From the NCBI GenBank assembly GCA_024640885.1, contig JAHEEC010000004.1:13488-77487 (forward strand): DNA of 64,000 bases. Reading direction: 5' to 3'. Below are positions 45,362 to 54,614 of this stretch, piece by piece. Below the pieces are notes generated by a model, which saw only the letters and a program-made list of their open reading frames with translations, did no database searches and was not told where the DNA came from. How positions within the stretch are numbered: the stretch's first letter is position 1; each line of letters opens with the position of its first letter. The stretch is from Bacteroidota bacterium. Lineage in GTDB: Bacteria > Bacteroidota > Bacteroidia > Bacteroidales > GCA-2748055. The position numbers and the translations under genes were made by a program.

Positions 45362-46613
45362 TAATAAGCATATCACCATGCCGAACCAGCAACATCCCGT
45401 TATAGATGGCCGGTCTTGCCCAGTGCGGCCCGTTTCCTTCCTCAACCCTGAAAGTGCCTGTGACTTCAAATGCACCCGGATCGGCCTTCACAAGCGCCAT
45501 ATTGCCACGTTTCTCCTCCATGCAGTAAAGCATGCCGTCGGCGAAGATGATGGGACCTTTGTTGTGAAAATCACCGATCCACACGATCTCGCCTGTACGC
45601 CAGTTCATGCATACCCATTTGCCGCTGTTCCGGTCCGTGAAATTGGATCCGTACAAAAAACCATCCACCAGCACCACCCCGTGGTTTTGATTGTCAAATG
45701 TCCGGTCAGAGAATTTTTCTTTGACCGACCTTCCGTCAGGGGCAATCTCCAGCATGACCGATGGCACATCCCAGCCATTTGAGATCCAGAGGCAACTGTC
45801 CCTGTAGATGGGTGTATTGGCCAGGATGGTGGCATTATCCCCGTTTTTATCGAGAAAATTATACTGATAGGTCCACAGGATCTCTCCGTCATCGGGGTCC
45901 ACTCCCATAAGATGGGTCTGCGAAGCGGTGATGACATACTCCTCCCCGCAATGCTCGATTAGGATGGGTGACATGTTGGAGCGATGTGCCCCGATTGAAC
46001 CGGACTTCCATACCAGCCGGCCATTCATCTTATCCAGTGCGATCACGGTTGTGGCCGCGCCGCACGGGGTGGTGATGACCTTGTCGCCCACCAGGAGCAG
46101 GGATTCGGAAACCCCGAACATATCCCACTCGCTTCCATATTCCCCGTGGACATCCACACTCCAGATCTCCTCCCCGGTCCGTGCCTGGAAACACGACATC
46201 CTGTCCTGGCCCGAGAGTACATAGACCCGGTCGCCCTCGACCGTGGGTGTGCACCTCGCTTCGGGGAACGACTGGTTCCAGGCCGGACCGTAAGGCCTTT
46301 GCCAGACCATCTTTCCATCCAGGTCCAGGGCGCTGAGGTACTCAATGGTATCCACGGTACCGGTCACGTAGATCAGCTCCTTTGTGGCAACCGTGGATGA
46401 GAATCCCTTTCCGATCCCACCGGCTGTAAAAAGGAGCTCAGGACCCTGCTCCGGCCATTCCTTTATCAACATGGTATCCGGGAAAATCCCGTCCCGGTTC
46501 GGCCCCCTCCATTGGGCATCCTGCGCGGTCAGGTCACCGAACAAGGTCCCAAGGGCCATCACCAGGATGACGGAATTCCGCCTCAAAAAACCTATTTTAC
46601 CAATCAGATACAC
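45339..46613 (-). CDS. PQQ-type beta-propeller protein, secreted
   Basis: The longest frame starts at a GTG at 46613, preceded by AAAGGA (424 residues); the true start may be an internal TTG or GTG, since no ATG precedes the hydrophobic segment (SVILVMALGTLFGDLTAQ). The mature region opens with AQWRGPNRDGIFPDT, the planctomycete/Bacteroidota-style WRGPxRDG entry, followed by PQQ-type repeats (MSCFQARTGEEIWSVDV, VIALDKMNGRLVWKSG, VCMNWRTGEIVWIGDF). It is closely similar in layout to the next gene upstream and probably arose by tandem duplication. Confidence 0.78.
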   Translation of the reverse strand: MYLIGKIGFLRRNSVILVMALGTLFGDLTAQDAQWRGPNRDGIFPDTMLIKEWPEQGPELLFTAGGIGKGFSSTVATKELIYVTGTVDTIEYLSALDLDGKMVWQRPYGPAWNQSFPEARCTPTVEGDRVYVLSGQDRMSCFQARTGEEIWSVDVHGEYGSEWDMFGVSESLLLVGDKVITTPCGAATTVIALDKMNGRLVWKSGSIGAHRSNMSPILIEHCGEEYVITASQTHLMGVDPDDGEILWTYQYNFLDKNGDNATILANTPIYRDSCLWISNGWDVPSVMLEIAPDGRSVKEKFSDRTFDNQNHGVVLVDGFLYGSNFTDRNSGKWVCMNWRTGEIVWIGDFHNKGPIIFADGMLYCMEEKRGNMALVKADPGAFEVTGTFRVEEGNGPHWARPAIYNGMLLVRHGDMLISYKVIKS

Positions 46614-46649
46614 TCCTTTATACTCCTTAATATTTCATCAATACCTCAA

Positions 46650-47864
46650 TCAGCTTTTTACGTTGTAGGCAATGAGCGCATTGCCATGCCTTACATAGAG
46701 CACTCCATCCTGGATCACGGGATGTGCCCAGTGCTGTTCCGAGCCCAGGGTTACCCTGGTTCGGCTGATCACCTGGAACCCGGCCGGAGTGGCCTTTACC
46801 AGGGCCAGTTCGCCCCGTTCGCTGTAGCAGTAAAGCATGCCGTCGGCATAGATCACCGCCCCTTTCCCGATGGCCGTGGATGCATACATCTCCTTTCCGG
46901 TGTTCCATTCCAGGCAGCGCCATTCACGGTTGTTATCTCCCGATGCGTAAATATATCCGTCCACCAGCACAGCCCCGCCGACGCGGGTATCCAGTTTTTT
47001 GGTGGTCCAGGCCGGTGTCACAGCGCTCCCATCCTGGTTCAGTTTAAGCAGGCCCCCTCCCTGGCCATACCCGCTGAAGTAAAAAAGAGATCCCTCATGG
47101 TAAATGGGGGTATTTGGATGAACGGACCACTCGTTGGGCTGGCTTTGCTTCCACAGCGTCTTTCCTGTGGCCGCATCCAGCCCGATCAGGTGTGAAGCGG
47201 TGTGGGTGGCCAGGATCTTCCGCCCGTGATGCTCAAACAAAAGGGGCGTGCAGTAGGCCGACAGCTCTCCGTTGCCGGGGCTGGTCCAGATCAGCGCTCC
47301 TGTCTGCCTGTTCAGTGCCACCATGTTATTTTTCTTTCCACCGGGGGTAGCGAAGATCACTTCACCGTCCACTACAGGGGTTTCGTTCATACCCCACTGG
47401 GTAATTGAACCATCAAAATCCTTAAACAGATCTTTGCTCCAAAGGATGCTGCCGTCCCCTTCGTTTAAACAATAGAGCTTTCCCAATCCACTCTCCAGGT
47501 ATACCCTGTTCCCTGCAACCACAGGGGTACCCCGGGTACCGTACCAGCTTTCGGTAAATTCGGGACCGTAGGCTGCCTTATAGATCAGTTTGCCATTCCG
47601 ATGAAATTTGAAAAGAAAACCGGTCCCGTCGATCATCCCGGTTACATAAACCGACCCATTGCTGACAGCGGCCGATGAGTGTCCCTGCCCCAGGTTCTCA
47701 TAGGACCAGAGGATCTCCGGTCCGTCAACCGGCCATTTCGCCAACAACCCGGTTTCAGGATAGCTTCCGTCCCGTGAGGGTCCTCTCCACCGGGTGGGTT
47801 CCTGGCACAGCGTACTCACAGAAAGAAGGGTGGAGAGTATAAAGATGGATATTCTGGTCATCAT
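46650..47864 (-). CDS. PQQ-type beta-propeller protein, secreted (first gene of the run)
   Basis: I start at the ATG at 47864 (404 residues); a TTG lies one codon upstream and another ATG follows at 47861. A signal peptide (ISIFILSTLLSVSTLC) precedes TRWRGPSRDGSYPETGLLAKWP. The repeats include LYCLNEGDGSILWSKDL, MVALNRQTGALIWTSPG and LIGLDAATGKTLWKQ. It is the 5'-most gene of the 21-kb minus-strand run and so marks the likely operon start. A -7-like CAAAATTA (minus TAATTTTG) lies 33 bases upstream. Its length and motif order match the next propeller. Confidence 0.8.
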   Translation of the reverse strand: MMTRISIFILSTLLSVSTLCQEPTRWRGPSRDGSYPETGLLAKWPVDGPEILWSYENLGQGHSSAAVSNGSVYVTGMIDGTGFLFKFHRNGKLIYKAAYGPEFTESWYGTRGTPVVAGNRVYLESGLGKLYCLNEGDGSILWSKDLFKDFDGSITQWGMNETPVVDGEVIFATPGGKKNNMVALNRQTGALIWTSPGNGELSAYCTPLLFEHHGRKILATHTASHLIGLDAATGKTLWKQSQPNEWSVHPNTPIYHEGSLFYFSGYGQGGGLLKLNQDGSAVTPAWTTKKLDTRVGGAVLVDGYIYASGDNNREWRCLEWNTGKEMYASTAIGKGAVIYADGMLYCYSERGELALVKATPAGFQVISRTRVTLGSEQHWAHPVIQDGVLYVRHGNALIAYNVKS

Positions 47865-47896
47865 CAATATTTTGTATAAAACATTATTATAACCAG

Positions 47897-47904
47897 CAAA
47901 ATTA
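47897..47904 (-). promoter_or_regulatory. Candidate -7 element for the propeller/redox operon
   Basis: TAATTTTG on the minus strand, 33 bases upstream of the ATG at 47864, matches TAnnTTTG. I cannot find a good TTTG at the usual distance upstream, so only the -7 element is supported. The rest of the 297-base intergenic region is AT-rich and holds the divergent promoter at 48069-48101. Confidence 0.4.
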
Positions 47905-48068
47905 ACACTAATCAGCAGTATTGAACGGTTTCAGAGAAGGAGCTGAAGTTATTCAGAATGAATCTAATCTGGCCTCCTTTAGAGGGTTCAAATAGCTGCA
48001 AATAATCAAATTAGAATTCGGGATGCAAAGGCGCATAACTCCCAACTATGCTGTTTTTAGATGAAATG

Positions 48069-48101
48069 TTTGGAAAATAAGCTTTAATTGTTATAAATTT
48101 G
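48069..48101 (+). promoter_or_regulatory. Bacteroidota-type promoter for the SatD-like/GH2 operon
   Basis: TTTG (48069-48072) and TAAATTTG (48094-48101) are separated by 21 bases, fitting the -33/-7 consensus. The ATG of the SatD-like gene lies 60 bases downstream. Confidence 0.62.
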
Positions 48102-48161
48102 GCGTCTAACCATTTTGGATAATAAATCTAGAAATACCCGGTAAATTTTATTTAGTTTGGA

Positions 48162-48827
48162 ATGACGAAAAAGGCACATTACGCCGTTATCGCGGGAGAA
48201 CTTGCCCCTGGATCCAGGGTGTCGGATGAAAAGTTCAGTAAGATCCCTGATCTGATCCGTGCTTCATTCCAGGCCGTCAACAGGCTGGTTCCGGAGGAGG
48301 GAAAGCTGAAATACGAGATTATCAGGATGGATGAGTTCCTTGCCCTTTCCAATTCCCCCCTCCATGCATTGCGTTCGGTGATCATGTTATTCAGTGCCTT
48401 TCGCTTCCTCTCCTACCGGGAGCTGGCTGAAAGACTCGAACTGAAGATCTGTGTGGGGATCGGACCCGTGGAATTCGCACAGGAGCACCTCAGGGAATCC
48501 GATGGCACTGCATTCAGAACAGCGGCGAGCGGGATCGGGCTGATGAAACGGAACCAGCGCCTGAGCATCCTTACCCCTGGCAACACCCTGAACGCGGAGT
48601 TTGATCTTACCTGCAGTTTCATGGACATCATGATCCACGACTGGTCGGACGAGCAGGCAGAAGCCATGTTCCTTAACCTGACCGGCAAGAACCAGATGGA
48701 GATCAGCCAGATGCTCAACATCTCCCAACCGGCTGTGAACCGAAGGCTCAAAGCTGCACACTTTGATACAATCCACAAATTTATTGACCGTTACGAATAC
48801 CTTCAAAAGAGCGAAAGTCAATCATGA
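48162..48827 (+). CDS. SatD-like protein with C-terminal helix-turn-helix
   Basis: This 221-residue protein matches the SatD family over its length. It has an N-terminal HYAVIAGELAPGSRV, then RMDEFLALSNSPLHALRSVIML, KICVGIGPVEF with ESDGTAF, and a C-terminal HTH (QMEISQMLNISQPAVNRRLKAA). SatD proteins resemble nucleotidyl-cyclase-like folds joined to an HTH and are normally followed by a DUF3307 membrane protein. Here the next gene is a GH2 hydrolase, coupled by an ATGA overlap. It is likely a regulator or sensor; the ligand is unknown. Confidence 0.75.
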   Translation: MTKKAHYAVIAGELAPGSRVSDEKFSKIPDLIRASFQAVNRLVPEEGKLKYEIIRMDEFLALSNSPLHALRSVIMLFSAFRFLSYRELAERLELKICVGIGPVEFAQEHLRESDGTAFRTAASGIGLMKRNQRLSILTPGNTLNAEFDLTCSFMDIMIHDWSDEQAEAMFLNLTGKNQMEISQMLNISQPAVNRRLKAAHFDTIHKFIDRYEYLQKSESQS

Positions 48828-51244
48828 AAATCACCCATTGGATCATACTTGGTGTTGCGATCACCCTGGCTACCTGGTTCATATACCGGACCAGGGAAAC
48901 CCCTCCCAGGGTCAATACCAGCATCGATCTGAACTGGAGGTTCATCCTGGAGGACCCCACAGGGGCCGCCGATCCTGAATTTGATGATGCGGGCTGGCGG
49001 TATATAGCGCTTCCCCATGACTGGATGATCGAGCAGCCGGTATCGGAAACCAATCCATCGGGAACCGAAGGGGGATACTATCCCGGTGGCGTGGGCTGGT
49101 ACCGAAGGACGCTCGACCTGACCGAGTACCAGGATATGGATCAGTTTTACCTGCTTTTCGAGGGCGTGCAGATGAATGCGGATGTCTACTTTAACGGGAA
49201 ACACCTTGGCAAACAGGTATATGGATATTCCAGCTTCTATCATGACATCACTTCCCTGGTCCGCACAGACACCATGAATGTGATCGCTGTCCGCACCGAT
49301 TGCAGCAATCTCCCTGTGGACAGGTGGTATTCAGGGGGAGGAATATACAGGCATGTGAGGCTGATCGCCACAAATTCAGTGCATGTACCCATCTGGGGAA
49401 CCGCAGTTACATCCAGGATTGACAGTGCAGGAGGTGCCGAGATGACCGTATCGATGGATATGCTGAACGAAGGAAGAAGATCCCAGCGATTCGAGGTTCG
49501 TTATGATATCGTGGACCCGGGCGGAAGGATTGTGGCGGAAGGGAAGAGCATGGAATTTCTGGAGCCGGACTCCAAAGGGAGCACGGTGCACACTTTCCGG
49601 ATCGAGGAACCGCTCCTCTGGTCACCGGAACAACCCAACCTGTATGAGGTGAACTGTTACCTCATGGATCGAAACAGCCGGATCGACCATGTGAAAACGA
49701 TCCACGGGATCAGGACAGCGGAGTTCAATCCCGATAAAGGATTCCTGCTGAACGGGGAAAAATTGATAATGAAAGGCGTTTGCCTCCACCATGATGGCGG
49801 GGAGCTGGGTGCAGCTGTCCCGCTGGAGAGCTGGAAAAGGAGGTTTAACCTTTTAAAAGAGCTTGGGGTGAACGCCATCAGGTTTGCACACAACCCGCAT
49901 GCACCGGAGGTCCTGGATCTTTGTGACAGGATGGGTTTCCTGGTGATCGATGAGATGTATGATAAGTGGGTGGGTAGCTGGCACGCAGATGATGAAGAGA
50001 GGCAATTCGAAGCCACCTGGGAAACAGATCTCGCCAACTTCATACGTCGCGACCGGAATCACCCGTCGGTGGTACTCTGGAGCGTGGGTAATGAAACCAT
50101 GGAGCAACTGGATGATCCGGTGGCCGGGGTGGAACGGTACAGGAACCTCATGGCCCTGGTCAGGGAAATTGATCCCTCCAGGATGGTTACTGCTGCACTT
50201 CATCCAGGTACACCGGGGGATCATGAAGTGCCTTCCAGCATGATGTTCGTCTCCCCCGTTGTATCCTACAATTACAGGACGGACTCCTTCAGCACCTGGC
50301 ACGAACAGTACCCTGACCTGGTATTTATTGCCACCGAAACCAAGGCTTACGGAACCAACAGGATGGTAGATTACCAGGTGATTGATTATGCCGACAATTC
50401 ATGGAACGACATGGAAGAGTTTGTCGCCGGACAGTTCATATGGGCAGGGATCGATTATCTTGGAGAATCTGCAGGCTGGCCCGACAGGGGGTTGCGGAAC
50501 GGATTGATGCTGACCAATGGATTTATCAAACCGCACTCATATTACATTGGCTCCCGTTACCGTGAAGACCCCATGGTAAAACTCACGGTAAAAGATTCGC
50601 TGCTGGCCGATTCACTCAACAGGAGTAAAAGCTGGCAGACAAGCTGGGTCGGGGCCCCGCTGGTGGATCACTGGAGCTTCGAGAAAGGCTCATCTTCCAA
50701 GGAGGTAGTGATCTTTACAAATTGCGACCGCGTGGAGTTGCGCCTGAACAACCATTTAATCGATACCCTTGAACGCAAAGCATTTCCGGATGGGGTTATC
50801 AAACGGCAGGTCCCCTATGAACCGGGTGAACTTGTAGCCCATGCCTTCTTCAATGATGAAAGGGGCAGGACCCGGATGGTATCCGATACCCTTATCACCG
50901 CTGCCCGGCCCTATGCCCTGGCCATGCAATCCGACCGGCAACAGGTCAGAACCCACAGTGGCGGTGTGGTTCATATTACCACAAAGGTGGTGGACAGCAC
51001 CGGGGTGTTAAACCCGAACAGCAGTCACCTCGTCAACTATCAACTGGACGGACCCGGAAGGATCCGGGTAATCGACAATGGCGACCTGGCAGATCATACA
51101 CCCTATGGCTCCTCCTCAAAAGAGGTCAGGAAGGGAAAGCAATTGTTGATCCTTCAGGCCGGCAGTGAACCGGGTGATCTGATCATCAGCGCCACCGCTG
51201 AGGGCCTGAGGCCTTCACAGGTAAAGATCAAGTCAAAGGAATAA
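48824..51244 (+). CDS. GH2-family glycoside hydrolase
   Basis: The protein is 806 residues with an N-terminal signal or anchor (~5-22). The GH2 domains follow in order: sugar-binding jelly roll (DLNWRF, IALPHDWMIEQP, WYRRTLDL), Ig-like domain (~185-290), TIM barrel from GIRTAEFNPDKGFLLNGEK, and two C-terminal Ig-like domains of the DUF4982 type. Acid/base Glu is in VVLWSVGNE (~425) and the nucleophile in FIATETKAYG (~505). GH2 enzymes are exo-acting beta-galactosidases, beta-glucuronidases or beta-mannosidases, and I cannot decide between them. Translation is coupled to the SatD-like gene. Confidence 0.88.
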   Translation: MKITHWIILGVAITLATWFIYRTRETPPRVNTSIDLNWRFILEDPTGAADPEFDDAGWRYIALPHDWMIEQPVSETNPSGTEGGYYPGGVGWYRRTLDLTEYQDMDQFYLLFEGVQMNADVYFNGKHLGKQVYGYSSFYHDITSLVRTDTMNVIAVRTDCSNLPVDRWYSGGGIYRHVRLIATNSVHVPIWGTAVTSRIDSAGGAEMTVSMDMLNEGRRSQRFEVRYDIVDPGGRIVAEGKSMEFLEPDSKGSTVHTFRIEEPLLWSPEQPNLYEVNCYLMDRNSRIDHVKTIHGIRTAEFNPDKGFLLNGEKLIMKGVCLHHDGGELGAAVPLESWKRRFNLLKELGVNAIRFAHNPHAPEVLDLCDRMGFLVIDEMYDKWVGSWHADDEERQFEATWETDLANFIRRDRNHPSVVLWSVGNETMEQLDDPVAGVERYRNLMALVREIDPSRMVTAALHPGTPGDHEVPSSMMFVSPVVSYNYRTDSFSTWHEQYPDLVFIATETKAYGTNRMVDYQVIDYADNSWNDMEEFVAGQFIWAGIDYLGESAGWPDRGLRNGLMLTNGFIKPHSYYIGSRYREDPMVKLTVKDSLLADSLNRSKSWQTSWVGAPLVDHWSFEKGSSSKEVVIFTNCDRVELRLNNHLIDTLERKAFPDGVIKRQVPYEPGELVAHAFFNDERGRTRMVSDTLITAARPYALAMQSDRQQVRTHSGGVVHITTKVVDSTGVLNPNSSHLVNYQLDGPGRIRVIDNGDLADHTPYGSSSKEVRKGKQLLILQAGSEPGDLIISATAEGLRPSQVKIKSKE

Positions 51245-51258
51245 TCTTCCGGTATATC

Positions 51259-51576
51259 TCATTCCTTCCCCCACTCCCATCCTCTCTGGAGCTGCCCGAT
51301 GACCTTCCCGTTCTTCACTCTATACCTTTCGACGGTATTGCGTTCCATGTCAAGGTCATCAATCAGGAACTCCCGGGTTGGATAGCATTTGCTTTTGGTG
51401 ATGACATTGGTAATCACCACAGAGGTATCTTCCATCACAATGGTTGCAGAATATTTCTGATCGCCCCTGGGTTTGAACACATAATCTGTATAATGCTCCA
51501 TCCCGAAGGTATAGTGTACATCAGTTTGAAGTGCATCTTCAAGCATATCGGAAGATTTGATGGTAAGCACTTTCAT
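51259..51576 (-). CDS. Small protein of unknown function
   Basis: The 105 residues have no signal peptide or membrane segment. The sequence appears as alternating strands (YSATIVMEDTSVVITNVITK) followed by a charged helix (FLIDDLDMERNTVERYRVKNG) and a Trp-rich end (GWEWGKE). I do not recognise a family. It follows the histidine kinase by 29 bases on the same strand and converges on the GH2 gene with 14 bases between stops. Confidence 0.6.
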   Translation of the reverse strand: MKVLTIKSSDMLEDALQTDVHYTFGMEHYTDYVFKPRGDQKYSATIVMEDTSVVITNVITKSKCYPTREFLIDDLDMERNTVERYRVKNGKVIGQLQRGWEWGKE

Positions 51577-51605
51577 TGATAAATGGTTGAAAGGTATTTC
51601 ACTTG

Positions 51606-53666
51606 TTATTTTTTTGCCGCTTTAATACCCAGGATCACGGTGGTGCCGGTGCCGGTTTTACTTTCAATATTCATCCAGCCACCGTTGGATTGAATGATCT
51701 CGTTGCATATTTTCAGCCCCAGCCCCGATCCTTTTTCACCATTGGTTCCGTTGGTGCTTACATGGGATCTGGCATCAAGCAATTTCCTTCTGATGGAAGA
51801 GGGAATCCCGATCCCCGCGTCTCGAATTGAAATCACCACCTCTCCTTTATCTTTTTTTGACGAGATGTAGATCGTTCCTTTTTCGGGAGTGAATTTTATG
51901 GCATTGCTGAGCAGGTTCCTGATTACGATGTACAGCTGGTCCCTGTCGGCCTCCAGGTAATGATCCTCACTCACGAAAACCTCAACTTTCAATTTCTTAT
52001 CCTTCAACCCGATATTAACCAGGACCAGGCTCTCATCTATCAGATCTTTCAATTTGAACCGGACCATGGTGGCTTTCAGTTTTCCTGTCTGCGAACGTCC
52101 CCAGACCAGGAGGTTATCCAGGAGGTTATAGGTGGCCTCGGCGGAACTGGCGATCATCTTCAATAGTTCATCCCTCTCCTCATTTGAAACATCCGGGTTG
52201 TCGAGGATCATCTCCAGCGCCTGCCTGGCGTAGCCAATGGGCGCACGGACATCATGGCCGATGATGGCAAAGAGCCTGTTTCTTGCATTCATTGCCTCCA
52301 CCAGGTCCCGGTTGGTGGATTCCAGCTTCTTCTTTTGCCCTTCCAGCTGTAACGACATGGATTGGAGTTCGGTAGTCCGTTCTTCCACCAGGTTTTCCAG
52401 GTTGTTTCTCACCTGGCTCAATTCAACGGCAAGCTTATCAGACATTTTCTGCAGGCGGTCTGACTTGTCAGCAAAAATGTAGGCATAGATCAGGAGGTAA
52501 ATAAACATGGCGTAATGAATAACATACGGCGAGTCTATGAGATCAATCTCGACCAGCATATCATTGAGTGATCCGGCAAAGAGGACCATGAGTCCCAGTG
52601 TAAAGGCAGGCGCATGGCTTCTTCCCCGGTTCCAGGCCAGCAATATCACATAGAGGATTACCACACTGATGCCGATGAAAAGTGCAAAAAACCAGGGAAG
52701 GGTATAGGAAAACAGGCTGATGGGGGAAACCACCACCACCACAATGAAGATCACCGAGATCCACATGATGAGCCTGAAAATTAATTTTGGGAACTCTATG
52801 GGAAAGAGTGACCTGATCATCAGCGTAAAGAAAGGGGCAAAAAAGTAAATGATGAGGTATTCCAGCCTGGCCATGGTGAGCCCGTTCAGATTTATTTCAT
52901 CCAGGATGGGCAGATCCAGGATCATTCCCACCCTGAACGTCATCAAAAGACAAATCAGGGAAAAGTAGAGCCTGTATTGCTCTGAACGGATCAGGTAAAG
53001 GCCGAGAAAATAGATGCCAATGATCAGAAATGCCCCCATCAGGAAATGCCCCCTGAAAAGCTCCCTGTCCCTGGCCTGCTCCATCTGATCGGGCAATCCC
53101 ATGGTGATCCCTCCCACAATACCGCTTGACCTGTAATCGAAATTGGAAACCCTGATCAACAATTCCGCGGCCTGACCCTGGACCGTTGCGACAACCAGTG
53201 GCCGGTCGTACTTGATCACTGTCTGGTACTTATTGACCCCTGGAAACCCAAGGTAGTCGATCGCCTTCCCGTTCAGAAAGTATCCGGAGGCCGAAAATAC
53301 ATCCTTGATCCCGAAGGCAACTTCATCCACCCTTTCCGGCAGCAAAAGGACCAGCCTGTAGGTGGCAAAGCCATATCGCTCAATCTCGGGCAGTGCATAC
53401 CGCAAACTGTACCATGAACCGGGGACTGAAATATAGTTCATCTCTCCGGTATCCCCTTCTATGGCGGGATTGAGCATCTGATTCCAGTAAAACTCATATT
53501 CACCCTTGAGTTCAACGGGACCCTGTTGTTTAAAATTGTAGTTCCTCAGATCAATCACGCCCTTCACGGCCACAGGAGATTCCTGCGCATGAAGCTCCAA
53601 AAGCGTGACAAAAGCAAACGCAAAAAAAGATATTAGGGTCCGAATTCTCATGGAAGAATTACCCAT
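51606..53666 (-). CDS. 7TMR-DISM sensor histidine kinase
   Basis: This 686-residue kinase begins with a signal peptide (LISFFAFAFVTLLELHAQ). An extracytoplasmic 7TMR-DISMED2-like beta-sandwich (~30-180, with YISVPGSWYSLRY) is followed by seven membrane helices (~200-400). A coiled coil (~405-465) leads to HisKA with the phospho-acceptor in FAIIGHDVRAPIGYA (~475), then an HATPase domain (NLLSNAIKFT N-box, IRDAGIGIP, GEKGSGLGL). DISMED2 domains are thought to bind carbohydrates or similar ligands. No response regulator lies nearby, so its output is unknown. ATG at 53651 is an alternative start. Confidence 0.88.
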   Translation of the reverse strand: MGNSSMRIRTLISFFAFAFVTLLELHAQESPVAVKGVIDLRNYNFKQQGPVELKGEYEFYWNQMLNPAIEGDTGEMNYISVPGSWYSLRYALPEIERYGFATYRLVLLLPERVDEVAFGIKDVFSASGYFLNGKAIDYLGFPGVNKYQTVIKYDRPLVVATVQGQAAELLIRVSNFDYRSSGIVGGITMGLPDQMEQARDRELFRGHFLMGAFLIIGIYFLGLYLIRSEQYRLYFSLICLLMTFRVGMILDLPILDEINLNGLTMARLEYLIIYFFAPFFTLMIRSLFPIEFPKLIFRLIMWISVIFIVVVVVSPISLFSYTLPWFFALFIGISVVILYVILLAWNRGRSHAPAFTLGLMVLFAGSLNDMLVEIDLIDSPYVIHYAMFIYLLIYAYIFADKSDRLQKMSDKLAVELSQVRNNLENLVEERTTELQSMSLQLEGQKKKLESTNRDLVEAMNARNRLFAIIGHDVRAPIGYARQALEMILDNPDVSNEERDELLKMIASSAEATYNLLDNLLVWGRSQTGKLKATMVRFKLKDLIDESLVLVNIGLKDKKLKVEVFVSEDHYLEADRDQLYIVIRNLLSNAIKFTPEKGTIYISSKKDKGEVVISIRDAGIGIPSSIRRKLLDARSHVSTNGTNGEKGSGLGLKICNEIIQSNGGWMNIESKTGTGTTVILGIKAAKK

Positions 53667-53670
53667 AAAG

Positions 53671-54597
53671 TTATGCTTTTTCTTTTATGATTGAATGATT
53701 TTTCCTGTGAACCAGGTTCAAAATCACCAGCGATGAAGCAATGATCAGCATCCCTGATATTGTTACAGGCGCCGGTTTTTCGGATTCCAACAGGATCCAA
53801 CTCAGCACTGCCCCGAACAGGGGTATCAGGAATTTCCAGAAATTCAGATCAGATACTTTGATCCCGGGCCTCTTCAGCAGGACGGTCCATATGGAAATGG
53901 CGATTGCAGACAGCAAACTCAACCAACCAAGGGAAAGATAATATACTCCGGGCTTTGGAGCGGCATGCAAGCCTTCAAGGGGAATGGAAATGAGAAACAG
54001 GGCCCCGCCTCCGATGATCATCGAGGTGGAACTGATCACCAGGGGTGGAATCATTCCCTTTTCCCTGGCGATGATCACATTGGTGAACCCGGAGAGTATG
54101 TTAATGGCGATCAGCAGGGATATCCCCAGCAGGGCCACATGCCCCGTTGCCGACCCTGGATCCTTGGCCAGGCTGACCAGTGCCACTCCCAGGATTCCGA
54201 AAAGGATCACCAGCGTTTTTTTAAGGGTCATCCGGTCACCTGGCATGGTAAAGTGTGCCACCAGTGACACAAACAGGGGCTGCGATCCTATCAAAATCGC
54301 GCCGACAGCAGCCGGGATCAGGTTGATGCCCGTGTAAAACAAAGCGTATTGCAGGAATGTCTGGAGGAAGGCGATCAAAAGGATCATCTTCCATTGCATC
54401 TTTAATACCCGGAAGAAGGAAGGATTAAACCTGAAGGCCAGTGGAAATACCAGCAATCCGGAAATAAAGAATCGCGTGCCGGCAAACTGGAGGGGTGTGG
54501 TAAATTGCAATCCAATCTTAACGCTTGCAAATGCAGAGGACCATAAAATGCAGGCCAGAATTGCCAGAAAGGCTGTATTGAGACGGGTATCAGACAT
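53671..54597 (-). CDS. EamA/DMT-superfamily transporter
   Basis: I use the ATG at 54597 (308 residues); the frame extends to a GTG at 54624 that would overlap the neighbouring stop. Ten hydrophobic helices form two EamA repeats (first ~9-140, second ~150-290). Typical marks are ACILWSSAFASVKIGL and the GSQPLFVSLVAHF segment. These transporters export amino acids, metabolites or nucleotide sugars. It lies 4 bases from the histidine kinase and 17 from the nucleotidyltransferase, all on one strand. Confidence 0.85.
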   Translation of the reverse strand: MSDTRLNTAFLAILACILWSSAFASVKIGLQFTTPLQFAGTRFFISGLLVFPLAFRFNPSFFRVLKMQWKMILLIAFLQTFLQYALFYTGINLIPAAVGAILIGSQPLFVSLVAHFTMPGDRMTLKKTLVILFGILGVALVSLAKDPGSATGHVALLGISLLIAINILSGFTNVIIAREKGMIPPLVISSTSMIIGGGALFLISIPLEGLHAAPKPGVYYLSLGWLSLLSAIAISIWTVLLKRPGIKVSDLNFWKFLIPLFGAVLSWILLESEKPAPVTISGMLIIASSLVILNLVHRKNHSIIKEKA

Positions 54598-54614
54598 CCA
54601 CCCTTTCCAGGGGA

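Noticed and set aside
33809-47864. PQQ-dependent dehydrogenases
   Set aside because: The propellers have only the repeat signature (W/G-rich PQQ-type blades). I see no adjacent Cys pair, Ca-ligand set or heme c motif of true quinoprotein dehydrogenases, so I call them PQQ-type propellers without cofactor.
48824-51244. Frameshift between SatD-like and GH2 genes
   Set aside because: The overlap is a clean ATGA and both proteins are full length for their families, so translational coupling explains it.
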